A stretch of 64,000 nt of DNA, from NCBI GenBank assembly GCA_015698045.1, contig BLAL01000053.1:2501-66500 (forward strand), written 5' to 3'. Position 1 is the stretch's first letter. Each line of letters opens with the position of its first letter. Shown in pieces: positions 32,631 through 44,462 of the stretch. Source of the DNA: Rhizophagus clarus (lineage: Eukaryota > Glomeromycota > Glomeromycetes > Glomerales > Glomeraceae). Below the pieces are notes generated by a model. The model saw only the letters and a program-made list of their open reading frames with translations. It was not told where the DNA came from and made no database searches. Made by a program: the position numbers and the translations under genes.

Positions 32631-34286
32631 TGTACATTGTAGTAGTGAGATATTAGTTAAAGATATTTGTGTATTAAGTGGTGACGAAGTTATTGGAGGT
32701 AAATCTAAGCTTTCTTCGTTAAAAATTATTTCTCCGTTATTATAAACTATACGAGTGATATGTGTATCATCACTATATTCATAATTAGATTGACTGGCAT
32801 TATCGCTCATATTGTCAATGTTGGATTGGTTATCTTCTTCAGTGGCACCTAATTGTACGAATAGATTATTGAATTGTTCTAGAATATGATTTTGTTTTAT
32901 TTTGACACGCGAGTTTTGTTCCTTGATTGAAATAGTAACTTTATGATTGTTTAAAAGATCCATTTGTAGTTTTGTAATCTGGTTTTTTAATTCTTTGTTT
33001 TCTTGCGCTAAAGTAGTTATTTTAGCGTGAATGTCCTTTAGTGACGTTTTGAGTATATTTATTTTAGATTGTAATTCCATTATAGGAGTGTCCCAATTGC
33101 CTGTATCTGTAGGTTGTTGTATGGGACCAAGTCTGAAGGATTGTTTTTGAGGTGTAAAGATTGGTTGGGATGTTTGTTTTGGTGGTCTTTCATTGTTATA
33201 TGTGGTAAAATTACCAGTAAGAAGGTGTTTGAATTTCTTCGTGATGTCTGAATTTAAAGAAATTTTGGTGTTCAAGTTGCGGTTGTTTAAGGATTTTTTG
33301 AATGAACGTGATTGTGATGAAGTATTGTTAGATTTACGATCACATGTTTGATATTCATGTGAGGGATTACCACATATTGTGCATGATTTGTTATATGTAG
33401 ATGGGAAGACATATATGGTAGTGTTGAAGACATAAATTTTGTATAAGTATTGATAAATTTTGATTTTAGCACATAAGCATAAACTGTTTTAAAACTCTGT
33501 CTGCATGCAAAAGTTGTGAAGAAACATAATGAAGCACTTATTTTAGTGAGTATGGGTTTGAGATCTTGAGAGGTAGCATTCAGGAGAATACCAGTAATTT
33601 TGTAACTACATTCAGTTCTTTTAATGTATTTTTCAGATGTTTGATTAGCAGGTAGGATGCATACGTTAATGTTTGTATCAAATATTGTTTCTGAAGATGT
33701 TATCAGTGAAGGATTGATTTTTGAATGTAATCAGGAGTTATTTTTTAGTTGGTTTATTGTTGTTGTTTCTTTGTCTTTGTTGACGTGGATCATTGAGATT
33801 ATTGTCTAATGTTGAAGTTGTCTGACGCTTCATAAATGATCTTTTGAAAATTTCTTGGACTTTTTCTATTGGTCCATAAGCATTTCTAAAAACATTGATT
33901 ATAGTTTCTGTAGGAAAATTTGCTTCTATATCAACCAATTTAATGGTTCTTTTGTCAATCTTTTCTAAATAATTGGCAATTTGTTGGTTAACAGTTTCTT
34001 TGTCAAATTTAAAAAACATGACTTTTAGTGCATCATTAAATGTGTTGTGTAATGCATCAGCGTATGTTTTATTGTTGAATCGTAGAATCAATAAGGGAAA
34101 TTGTCCTATGACTACTGGGCAGGATGAAACGCCAATGAACGAATCATTTGTATGGAAACATGTTCTGATTAGATTAATGACGCCTTTGAGGTCATTTTTA
34201 TATGATTTAAATGATTTTAGGAAAGTGAAGACTGCATAGTTATGTTGTCCTCCATAAGCGATAAATTCATCATTGGTGTCAAGCAT
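32631..34286 (-). pseudogene. LINE ORF1 with CCHC zinc knuckle and coiled coil, decayed
   Basis: From 34286, a roughly 180-residue segment (MLDTNDEFIAYGGQHNYAVF onward) ends in a Gln/Arg/Asn-rich basic stretch. After several stops, the region near 33400-33330 encodes SCTICGNPSHEYQTC, a C-x2-C-x4-H-x4-C zinc knuckle. From 33275 a long helical segment with heptad spacing follows (LQSKINILKTSLKDIHAKIT). Nucleic-acid-binding ORF1 proteins of LINEs have this makeup. An additional acidic/basic open segment lies upstream at 34754-34494. Multiple stops show that it is not functional. Confidence 0.65.
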
Positions 34287-34850
34287 GATCGTATCCTTAT
34301 TTGTATTAGTGTTGTGTTAATCTTAAGTTTCTTTATTCATCGAATTTTGAAAATTCTCTTAGTCACGTGATTGACCTTTGCTGGCAGGTGAAGAAGTGTT
34401 ATTGTTGCTAGAACTGAATAGAGTCGTTTAAGGTGTGTTGACTAGGTTGGATGAAATTTAATGTTTCTTTATGTAATATCTGTAGGGTTTTATTTACTGA
34501 AACATCAGGGACATCTTGTTCCAAGGAAATAGGATGAGAAAATTCTTGCATATTAATATCCTTAGACTTGTCTTCCTTGGTTTTATTGCGTTTATTTGAC
34601 GATTAGATTTAATAGTATCGTTACTATTTTCACCTTCTTCTTCTATTGAATAAGTATCTTTTGCGATACTTTCATCAGTGATACTATTATAGTTGTCACT
34701 TTTTTTATTTTTGTTTGTTGCGTTAATAATTTCAAACTTAGTAGTAGAGCGCAAAATCCTTTTTTTGTGAGCTAATGTTTTTTCAACAGGAGAGTTTGTA
34801 CGTTGTATGTTAAAAATCTATCTAGTAGTTCTAATAAAAGATGAACCTTT

Positions 34851-36844
34851 TCTAGACGGTTATAAAGTATAATTTAACCGTTGGTTTTGTATGAATATAG
34901 TGTTTGAAATCAAATTTTTTTTTAGCACAAAATTTTGGCCTTGGAATCAGCAGGAAAAGTTTTTTTTTATTTCTTAAATAAAAAAAAATGGGAAGGAAAA
35001 CAAAAAACATATCTTAACAAAACAATAATCACGTAATCACGTGTTATGATACCTGATATGAAATGACAATAAAATTATTAGGTTTAAAAATTCCATATAA
35101 ATTCCGTATAGGCGTATACATTCCGTATATATTAATTTTTTTGAAAAAATGTTCAAAAATAAATTGTGTCTTAAATATACAGAATTGCCATACAGAATCT
35201 ATAAAAACATATGATAATTGTATACAAAATACATCAATTCTGTATACAGATTTCTTATAGGGTTATATTATAACACATGATCCTATAACCATTGTATTTA
35301 TCTTATTTTTATTGCCAACATCTTGCATTACCATAACAATTTTAACTTTACAGGTAATATGAAGAATCAAAAACAAATCATCACCGTAGACTTATTTTTT
35401 TATGTCTTTCTTGTCATATCTTAGTCCATCTAAAAAAATTATTGTTATCTCAAAGTCCATTTTTTAGCATTAGTAATACAGTCGTACAATACCTCTATAT
35501 AACATGATTTTTGCGCTCATATTAAAACCATTTATGTTGTAATAATAAATTCATTAATTCTTCATCACTTTAATTTATTAAATCATGATAAATTTACCAG
35601 CTTTTTTAACTTTATTTTCAACCAAATACTTGTTAAGAAATCATTTGATAAAATGTAAATACAGGAATTTTTTACCTTTTATATCAAATATAAATAAATT
35701 TACATCTTAAATTAATAATAAATTTATTTTTTTTTTTGGAGATAAAAAATGTAAATTTTGATATTTATAGAACAAAAAGATAACAATGACTGGGTTTACT
35801 AAAGCCATTTTGTATAGATTTTAACTAAAAGTATATTGATAATATATCTATTAAGAATGCTGATATAGAATTTCAATCTATATTCCAGAAGTTCATTCCA
35901 TTTTGCATTACATGTTATTAGAAACAAAATTTTAATATAATGAACGAAGATTTCATCTTGGTGTTATTATTCTGGAGCTCAGATCTGGAGATAAGAATCT
36001 TAAGGATAAAACTGCAAGAGGGCAAATTTATAATAAATGAAACTATTTTTTACAGGCGTTTCTACATGTAATGATCTGTAAGGCAGGAGAAATTAATAAA
36101 CTATTTGGCTTACAAATACGATCCCAATTTTCCAGAAAAATTAATAGTATAGGATGGCATATAATTCAACAGATCACATATAGTTTTAACAGTATTTCAA
36201 GACTCACTAATCCCCAAATTTGATATGTAGATCAAGTTCTAAAATGATCAAAGGTAATTGGAAAAAATGAACAAACTGTTAACAATATTAATAATTATAC
36301 GTTCTTATTAAGATATTTGATAACAGTTTTATGGATGAAGAAAGTTAGAATAAAACATCAGCAAGTTCTTCCAATTTAGACTCAAACTCAGTCTTTAATC
36401 ATGACGAACCTATAGGACAGGTTTATGATGAAGAACTCATATTAAGATATTTGATGATGATTCTGGAAGAAAGTCAAATTGAAGGGCGCTATCAAATGAA
36501 ATGTAACTCCTTATCTGAAGAAAAAAGTCAGAATGAAGACAACCAGAAATCATAATCTGCAGTTACGCTATAAAGATGATTTTGCTATTATATCAATGAT
36601 TAATCAAATAATATTATATCAGTATATATTTTTTTTAAACAAATCATTATATCTGATTCATGCGATAAAACAGATTATCGCCAATTGCAAAATTAAAATA
36701 ATTATGAATAATCAGATTATTTTATGATTATTTTTTTAAATAATCAAATAATCACAATTATTTACTTAAAATAACGTAATTTTTTTTAGACCGTGATAAA
36801 TAATGAAATTCCCACTTTTTGACTTTTTTTTTTTATTTATCGCC
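34851..36844. other. Degraded AT-rich region, no recognised gene
   Basis: Between about 35000 and 35280 there are several copies of ATACAGAATT/ATTCCGTATA in both orientations, suggesting an old foldback element. 35800-36540 has gene-like composition in places (for example KYDPNFPEKL near 36115), but stops interrupt every frame. Confidence 0.4.
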
Positions 36845-36998
36845 GGTTGCAGAATTTTGTGATCAACAAAAATAATTACGTGGTAAAAATAATCATGATT
36901 GTTAACGATTATTTTTGGTTACATAAATTATCTATAATTGTATAATAAAAACGTCATAACAGATTTTTATAACTTTTTTACGCGAATAGTAAAAAATA

Positions 36999-38536
36999 AT
37001 GGAAGAAGTTTTAATAGACACACGAAATTACTTGCAAGGCACCTGCTATGGCTGTGCATTTTACTTTCATTGTAATATAGATAATACATATTCGTCTTGT
37101 GGCTGTACTAATAAAACAGAAAAGCCAAAAAAAGCAGAAAAAACTAATTTTTACTCTAGAAGATTTGATCCAACAAAAACATATGATTCGCAACAACTTT
37201 TCTTAAAGTCTAAAGACGAAATTTATGGTTATAATTTAGATTTTAGTCAAAAATTTTCATTATTATTTTGTACCAAATATAATAGTACATATGATAGATT
37301 AAAATCAAATAAATTACCAAAAAATACACTTCCTAGCCTATCTAATCCTAAAAATTCTGAAAATATAGTTATTGAAGAGTTTAAATTTAAACTAATTGTA
37401 AAAAAAAGAAATGGTAGTTTACTTCTGGCTAAATGGCTTACAATTCAAGTAAAAGAGTTTGAAAATTTTTTATCATCATTGGAAGTTTCGGTATAAAGTT
37501 TATTAGGTGATAGATCAATTAGTAATAAAGATTTTGGTATTGCATATAAGCAATTGAATAGCAATGGCCCAGGAACTCATTTGGAAGACGAAAATGATTT
37601 TAAAGAGTTTATAAATGAATATTCTGATATTACTAGTCACAAAAAATCTATGGTTATTTACATTACAATAAAAGAAGTTACGTTGAAAAAAAAGAGAAAA
37701 GATGATGATCAATAGGTAATTTTATAATTACAAATTGTAAATAATGTTTAATTAATTTTCTTATTTTTATAATAGGAATATGAAGAATCAGATTCAGAAT
37801 CTGTTAGTACCGAAGTTGTTAATGATTCCAAAAAAGTCAAAAATAAAACACCAAAGATATCTGATCTTGATGATGATCACTTAAAAAAAGCTGAAATTAT
37901 TTCAGAATTACGTAGCAAATATCACTGTATTTTACATCAACTTCCTTGCATCACAAATAGTGGAATGCATAAAAAATTAACATGCGTACATTTAGAACTT
38001 TGGTCAACAGAAATAGTAAGTATAATATTATTATTTTATAATTGCAATTTAATTAACAACTTAATTATTATTAGATTAAAGGTTTTGCTACTATAAACGA
38101 GCCTCCAACATATCCAATTTTTGGATTTAACCAAAAAAGTGTCGCTTGTCAATACCATCAAATTAATTCAAATGAATCTCAAATTTTTTACCCACCATCA
38201 CCTTACCAAACAAATCATTTATTTACTCCAAACATGTATCAAAATTACGCTCCAAATATATATCAAAATTATACTTCTACACCTTTAATTACAACTACTA
38301 ATACTGATGTCAATATAATCAATTCTAACAAGAATGTTAACATTCAAAAATTTTTTGAAAATTTAGATAAAAAGTTTGGTGATGAAGTATTTTCAGTATA
38401 TTTAGAAAATTTTTTGGATCAGTGTATTGAAATTCAACATATTCCTGAATTAGAAGATGAAGAATTTACAAGTTTGGGAATTACAAAGATTGGTCATAAA
38501 AAAACTCTTCTAATGGAAGTGAAAAAATATAGTTAG
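36999..38536 (+). pseudogene. SAM-domain protein carried by the DDE_3 element
   Basis: Exons 36999-37715, 37776-38015 and 38075-38536 join at consensus sites. The N-terminus has a Cys cluster (CYGCAFYFHCN...CGC) that may bind metal. The next section reads like a beta-rich domain (FKFKLIVKKRNGSLLLAKW). The C-terminal 65 residues (VNIQKFFENLDKKFGDEVFS...GITKIGHKKTLLMEV) match a sterile alpha motif, normally a helical oligomerisation module. Stops at 37494 (TAA) and 37713 (TAG, last codon of exon 1) interrupt the frame, both explainable as CAA/CAG to TAA/TAG. The role in the element is unknown; oligomerisation with host or transposase proteins is speculation. Confidence 0.7.
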
Positions 38537-38649
38537 CTTTTTTTTGTAATTTACAAAATATGTATATATTATTTCTTGTTAAATTTGAATAAAAAAAATT
38601 ATCAATTTTAAATAATACATTTTAAGTTTATTTATTAAATTTGTAAATA

Positions 38650-39789
38650 TTACATGTAAATAGAACAAGAGAAAAATCCCATTGCCTCATTTGAAGTTAT
38701 TTGAGCATATGCTAACATTAAAGCATGAATAGGATCATCAAAATTTTCCATAAAATCTCTATGTCTTTTTATCCATGATTTTATTACAGAAAATGAAGTC
38801 TCAATTTGGAGAATAAGGTAGTAAAAATTCAACTTTCCCGCCTAATTCTTGAATGATATTTATGAAATCATTGTTATGATGAATTTTTGTATTGTCCATT
38901 ATGAGAACACTATTTGGACCTGGAAATAGGTACATTTGGGGAATCTAATAAAAGTTTTAATATTTATTTAAAAAGATTAAAAATTAAAATAATTCATCAT
39001 ACCACTTTAGATAAAATAAAATCTTTAAATCTTTCTTTATTACAACTACCCTCTATGATGTCTACAGCAATATATCCATCAAATGACAGTGCGGGCAAAA
39101 TTGTATATCTTTTTCCACGTAAAAAAATAACATTGTGTTGAAATTTACACCCTCTATTTGAATACCCATAACTTCTATTTAAAGTTCTCTCATCTTTGGA
39201 TGATTCATCTATAAATATTAATTGATCTGGCCTATACTGTGATCCTATTTTAGAAATAAATGCACTGCGCAATAATTCATTTTTTTCTCTTGCTAATTTT
39301 GTTAACTAATAAAGAAACTCGAGTAAATAAATTTACTAAACAATACATATAAAGTAAATTTTTAAACCTTTTTACGTGTAATACCACAATGATCTAAGTA
39401 ACGGCTTAATGTTGAAGTAGAAATAGTTTTATTTATTCTATTTTCTATTTCTTTTACGAGTTCATCAAGGTATGAATCAGATTTTTCTTGAATAATTTCT
39501 CGTATAACCTGAAAATAAAATTACCAAATTAAAATATTAAAAATTTAGTAAAAAGAATAATATTTCCATAATTTCTTACTTTCATTTCACCATAATTTAA
39601 AAGTTTATGCCAACCTTGTTGCTTTATAGAAGATTTTCTTATATGATTCCATTTTGTGTAATTCGCTAATGTTTTTACAATTATACTTTTACTAATGAAC
39701 AATAAAGAAGCTATTTGTTCAGAAGACTTTCCGGCATGATTCAAATATATAATACGTCACAATAAATCGTCGCCAAGTTTTTTTGGCAT
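38650..39789 (-). pseudogene. DDE_3 (IS630/Tc1-type) transposase, inactivated
   Basis: Exons on the minus strand: 39789-39580, 39508-39370, 39305-about 39002, and from about 38945 to 38650. The N-terminus has a helix-turn-helix (HAGKSSEQIASLLFISKS). The catalytic acids are D in LIFIDESSKD, D in VLIMDNTKIHHN and E in IETSFSVIKSW. An in-frame TGA follows GDDLL in exon 1 where RIIYL continues (probably TGG or CGA originally). Just before the third acid the expected PYSPDLNPIE stretch is shortened to PYSPN with a change of frame, consistent with a small deletion. Both changes would abolish activity. Confidence 0.8.
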
Positions 39790-39965
39790 AATTAGATAAA
39801 TGAGGGAGTTTTGCTATTGGTACGCGGCTAGATACGTTTATGAGTTGATGACGTAACTAAAAATAATCATAATAATCATAATTATTTTTACCACGTGATT
39901 ATTTTTATTGATCACAAAATTCTGCAACCAAAATTTTTTTAAAAAAAAAATTTTTATTTTTTTTT

Positions 39966-40180
39966 ATAATGCACTAAGTCAGGAAAAAAATCATCCAATT
40001 CTGACTGTCAAAGTACTTTAAAGATATTAAAATTTTCTTATTCCTTTAAATACTTAAAAGAGAAAAAAATTTTTTAAAAAAAGAAATTATTATTTTTTAT
40101 AATTGCATTAAATCAGGAAAAATCATCCAATTTCTGACTGTCAAAGTACTTAAAAAATATTAAAATTTCCTTATTCCTTA
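39966..40180 (+). repeat. Direct duplication of about 80 bp, period about 133 bp
   Basis: The block AATCATCCAATT(T)CTGACTGTCAAAGTACTT plus TATTAAAATTTTCTTATTCC is present at about 39966-40047 and again at 40099-40178. It sits just outside the right end of the DDE_3 element. Confidence 0.7.
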
Positions 40181-40402
40181 ATCATGTTTTAAATACTTAA
40201 GAGAGTATCTGTTACAGAACCAACACAAATTCTGTAACAAGATTTCTTTGAAAAGAATTTTTTAGCTTTTTTTAGACAGAAAAAAGATCTTTCTTGGAAT
40301 TTTAAAATTTCATGTTCTTGAAATTTTATTAACTGAAATATATTTTTCACCAGAATATAAATTAGACACTATTTCAAATTTTGATACTTTACACTTTGTT
40401 AA

Positions 40403-41792
40403 ATGGAAGTAATAAATCCTTTGGGAGAAATCTTAAAAAAATTAAATAAACTTAAAAGACTTAAGGAAGATTTTGCTCAAGTTAAAGAGGATGTTGCTCA
40501 AGTCAAAGGTGATGTTGCTCAAGTTAAAAATGATGTTACTAAAGTCCAAGGTGATATTGCTCAAGTTAAAAAAGATGTTGCTAAAGTTCAAAGTGATATT
40601 GCTAAACTCCAAGATGATGTTGCTAAAGTCCAAGGTGATGTTGCTAAAGTCCAAGGTGATGTTGCTAAACTCCAAGGTGTTGTTGCTAAAATTCAAGGTG
40701 ATGTTACTCAAGTTAAAGGTGACATTGCTAAAGTCCAAGGTGATGTTACTCAAGTTATAGGTAATGTTGCTCAAGTCAAAGCTGATATTAGTAAAACAAA
40801 TTCAATGCTTGGTAATCAATTTGAGATTTCTGTACGATATGAAATTGTGAAAAAATAGTTAACATTATGTAGAAAGTTTCAATCTAATTGACCTGTATGG
40901 AGTAGTACAATTTGCTTTCCCAAAGGAAAAGCTTCTAGCTGAAAATCGATAATATAATAATCAAGCATATTTATTAGAACGTCGGGTTCATAATTTGGCA
41001 AATAAAATTTATATAAGTAGTAGCTACAGCTAGATGGATAAAATTAATGGAAGCTAATATTTTTGTATATTTTTATAAGAAACTGGAAATGCGTGATACT
41101 CTTCTAAAAAATATAAGGAAAATAGAAGAATATCTTGATAATAAGGATTAGTCTACTGCAACAGAAAATTCTAAGAATGGCCTGTTACGACTTTTTTCAA
41201 GAGTCAAAAAATCTTGCGAGAAATGGGTAAATTATGAGAAAAATAATAAGATGACTGATGAATCGCGCAAATATTTAATTTAAACTCCCAATCTTAAGAT
41301 TATGCTGCTCACCTCTTACATTATTAATCCAATTATAGCTATTGATAGTTATGGAATGGTAATTATTAAAATTATATGAAAAATATAATTGTTTTCACAT
41401 TTTCTCATTTTATAATTCTTATTTTGTTTAGATGCCTTTTTATGAAAGTTTGGATATTAATGTTTGTAGAAGAACATCAATTTATATTCCAATATCTGAG
41501 GACTATACAGTAAAAAAAAACAGTTATTTCTGTAGAGATTGGTGAAATAAAAAAGAACTCTGAAAAGGCGCATAGGGGATATCGCTAATTATTGATACGA
41601 CTGAGTGTTCTTGGCTTTGTAATAAATGAACTTTTTCTCCAACTAGAATATGAACTGGTTGGGAAGTTATATTTACCGAAATCAAGTGATTTTGATATGA
41701 ATAATTGGAAACAAGGGATTAAGTTAGGAAATTGGCAATCAAGAATCACGATGACTTTAGTTGGAAAAGAATACAAGAATAAAAATGATTAG
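40403..41792 (+). pseudogene. Heptad-repeat coiled-coil protein with a possible nuclease-like C-terminus, broken
   Basis: The first 456 bases encode about 15 tandem copies of a 21-bp unit (DVAKVQG / DVAQVKG), a near-perfect heptad giving one long coiled coil, followed by NQFEISVRYEIVKK and a stop. In another frame the coding sense continues (HYVESFNLIDLYGVVQFAFP), then with several stops to DSYGM at 41358. A GTAATT...TTTAG intron leads to a second exon at 41432. An A-run near 41510 changes frame again before VISVEIGEIKKNSEKA and LLIRLSVLGFVINELFLQ, ending at 41792. The VEIGEIK strand with E-x-K spacing resembles a PD-(D/E)XK nuclease core, which is inference only. Multiple breaks make the copy a pseudogene unless the short coiled-coil protein is used alone. 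Confidence 0.55.
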
Positions 41793-44462
41793 GTTTTTTC
41801 ATCATGAAACAGTAATTTTTATATACTAGTTACACTTATGTTATTTAGTATAGAGAAGAAGCAATGTGTTATTAAATTAGATAGGGATTATCTTGGTTTT
41901 CTGCAGTTTGCTATAATTGAGAATGATTACAGATCTTTTTTTAATGTGATCAAGAAATACGATTATTTATATCATATTCACTTTCTTTTAAAAAATATTC
42001 TAAAAAAGTAATAGTAAAATATATAAGTTAGCATGGCTATTTAATTGATATCACAAATTTTACATCAACTTTTTTTAGTCGTATTGATACTAATATTTTT
42101 ATTTCAGCTTTTGTTATAATATTTTTTTCAGTCATAAAATTCTCTTCAGATCATCCAGTATGTTATCTTCGTCATTAGTTATTAATTGATTTTGAATTTA
42201 TAAAGTTAATCAAATGATATAAATGCTTCAGACATCTTCTTGGGTTAATACAAGGTTAATAATTAATAGAGATAAGATGATTGTGTATTTATATATTGTA
42301 AAATTAAAAAATAAAAAAAAAAATGGAAAAAAAATTAAAAATATTTAATAACTTTACCCATGAATTTAAACACACAAGCTTCAATTGCATGGTCATCCGA
42401 TCTATTTCTTTTTTACTAATTCACAATAGCCAGAATGCAAATACTATTTTCTCTTAGATTCTGTACTGTATACTTTATGATTATCTACTATTTGAGAGGA
42501 TCCATATGTAAATAAATTTGAATTGGTGCTTTGTCTTTTATAAGCAGGACCTGTAAGTTGTAACACCTATGACAGCGGAAAATCGAATTGATCATGTTCA
42601 ATAGTGTTTGTATAATGATCCTACATAATCTGCTCTATGAGAGGCTGATATAGTTAATTATGGAAATCTGACATCATGACAAACCAAAGTATTAATTGTT
42701 AAAATATAATAAAAAAACTAAGTTTATTGGCATAAAATCATGCTATTTGGCTTACTTTTTATTGAAAGTCTGGTAAATTTTTTGAAGCACTAGAAATGAC
42801 TTACTTATGAGCTTAAAGGAAAAAATTGCTTTATTTTTAACATTGCAAATAATGGCTTTTTACTTTTGGCTCATAGGAAAGTTATTTCTAATGATTGAAA
42901 ATTTCACCAGATTTTTAGTAAAAAGTTAGCCAAATAGTATAATTTTATGCTAATGGTTTTAGTTTTTACATCATATGGGCGGATTTGACTTGACCCAGTA
43001 ACTCGGAGTATTAACTATGGCAACTTAAATACTAAAATTAGGAATGTTCTTTCCTTAAATGGTATTTCACTTGCTAAAGTTAATCGAACGATAATTGAGA
43101 CGACGGCAAAATCAGCCCATATGTTATATTTAAAATTAGTACTTTAATTTGCCACGTCTTCAGATTTTGCGATATTATATATTACTATATATAACTAAAC
43201 GGCTCCGGTTTTTACTTTTTATGCAGATCACGAATTAAGCTATATCGTATTGAAATAAAAAAAAAAAAGTAAAATTTAATATAGAATCTATTGATATGAC
43301 ATTCTCAAGAAGTGAAACTAAAATAATTAGAATGGAAAATTAAATAATTTTTTTTTTTAATTAAATAATAAATAATAGTTATAAAACAATAAAAAAAGCA
43401 TGTTACACTGCTTTGTGTATTTCTAGCACTAAAATATCATAATTTCGGCCTGAATTATAAAAATTTTGGCCAATAAGATAGCGCCTTACGTAGTTTCAAA
43501 TTTGGGCCAATCATATAAGTCAATTTTAATTAGATTTTTTGATTTTTTGGCACCAAATTAATATATTAACATATTTAATATACTACAATTAGCATTTGGA
43601 CAATACTTTGGCTCCGTCCGTTTTAAATTTATCACCTTACTATTTTTTTTTTGCTTAAAATTACATGTTCGTTGCTCCTGATTATTCTTTAGTAGATTCT
43701 TGAAACTATTAAAAAAAACTTGTTTCATTTTATTAGCATCATCCATTTCTGAATTCCTGTAAGTATTGATACGAATAATATTTTAACCGGGAATAGTTTC
43801 AAAGTGAGAGCATCATTGGGTTAATATTTCTGATAAATGCAGCAATTTATAACTGAAATCTTCGGATAAAATTTTTAAACAACAACGTGAAGACTTTATT
43901 TATTTATTTATTTTTAATGTTTCCTACTTAAAATTTTTCTACTCAAGTATAAAAAATAACGTGTAATTAATTCACAATAATTTATCACGTATAACCCCAC
44001 CATCGTTATCGGTATAATTATTTTTCCGGTCTGCTACACACAATATAACAAATTTGAATCATGTTTGTTTTATATAATACTGTTATATTGATCTCCGATT
44101 ATTTCATATAATTTAAAATTAACTATTTATTTTATATGCTGAATTTTCGAAATGTCGTACTGCAGTACAGCAAACATTTCACATCACATTTTGGTGATAT
44201 TTCTATTTAAACGGCTTAAACGACACATTTAATTTATTATTCCATTATTTGTTATTTTTCCTTTTTTTTTTTTTTTTTTCTTTTTTTCTTTTTGTTTATT
44301 TGATCATTGTTATTAAATAACCTTCCTTCTCAGTAAAAAAAAAAAAAAAAGAGGAAAGAAAACGTGGGTTAAATTATCCTACTTTCAAAAAATAAAAATT
44401 TGAAATATTTCTCTCTTTTTCATTTCTCTTTCTTTCAATAAATCTCTTCATTTTATAATAAA
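41793..44462. other. Intergenic region upstream of the methyltransferase
   Basis: No supported gene is visible. It holds the foldback element at 42.7 kb, AT-rich sequence, and T-rich/A-rich runs at 44260-44350 just upstream of the methyltransferase. A CTTTTTCATTTCTCTTTCTTTC pyrimidine stretch about 45 bases before its ATG is typical of fungal promoters. Confidence 0.45.
42705..42976. repeat. Foldback MITE of about 270 bp
   Basis: The left arm (AAAACTAAGTTTATTGGCAT and onward through ATGCTATTTGGCTTACTTTT) is found inverted at the right end (AAAAGTTAGCCAAATAGTAT ... GCTAATGGTTTTAGTTTTT). The arms pair for about 100 bases around a short centre. No coding capacity and no certain duplication. Confidence 0.7.

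Larger units (their letters stand above)
31313..34850 (-). mobile_element. 5' half of the split LINE (ORF1 and endonuclease)
   Basis: Minus-strand order is an ORF1 region (34754-32631), the first part of the EEP endonuclease (32036-31314), then the junction with the composite unit. It is on the same strand as the 3' half at 10.6-15.6 kb, and the break is within one domain, so both halves are assigned to one LINE of roughly 8.5-9 kb. A 513-bp hAT MITE lies between ORF1 and the endonuclease. The 5' boundary is approximate. Confidence 0.75.
36845..39929. mobile_element. 3.1-kb Tc1/mariner (IS630, DDE_3) element carrying a SAM-domain gene
   Basis: The ends GGTTGCAGAATTTTGTGATC (36845) and its inverted copy (ending 39929) extend for about 70 bases through AAAAATAAT(T/C)ACGTGGTAAA. 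Inside are two convergent genes: a plus-strand gene ending in a SAM domain (36999-38536) and a minus-strand DDE_3 transposase (38650-39789), whose 3' ends are about 110 bases apart. Both are damaged. A TA duplication at the ends could not be confirmed. Confidence 0.78.

Noticed and set aside
40442..40774. Open frames opposite to and shifted from the coiled-coil gene
   Set aside because: A 21-bp repeat without stops is open in several frames; only the DVAKVQG frame has an ATG context and a sensible heptad.
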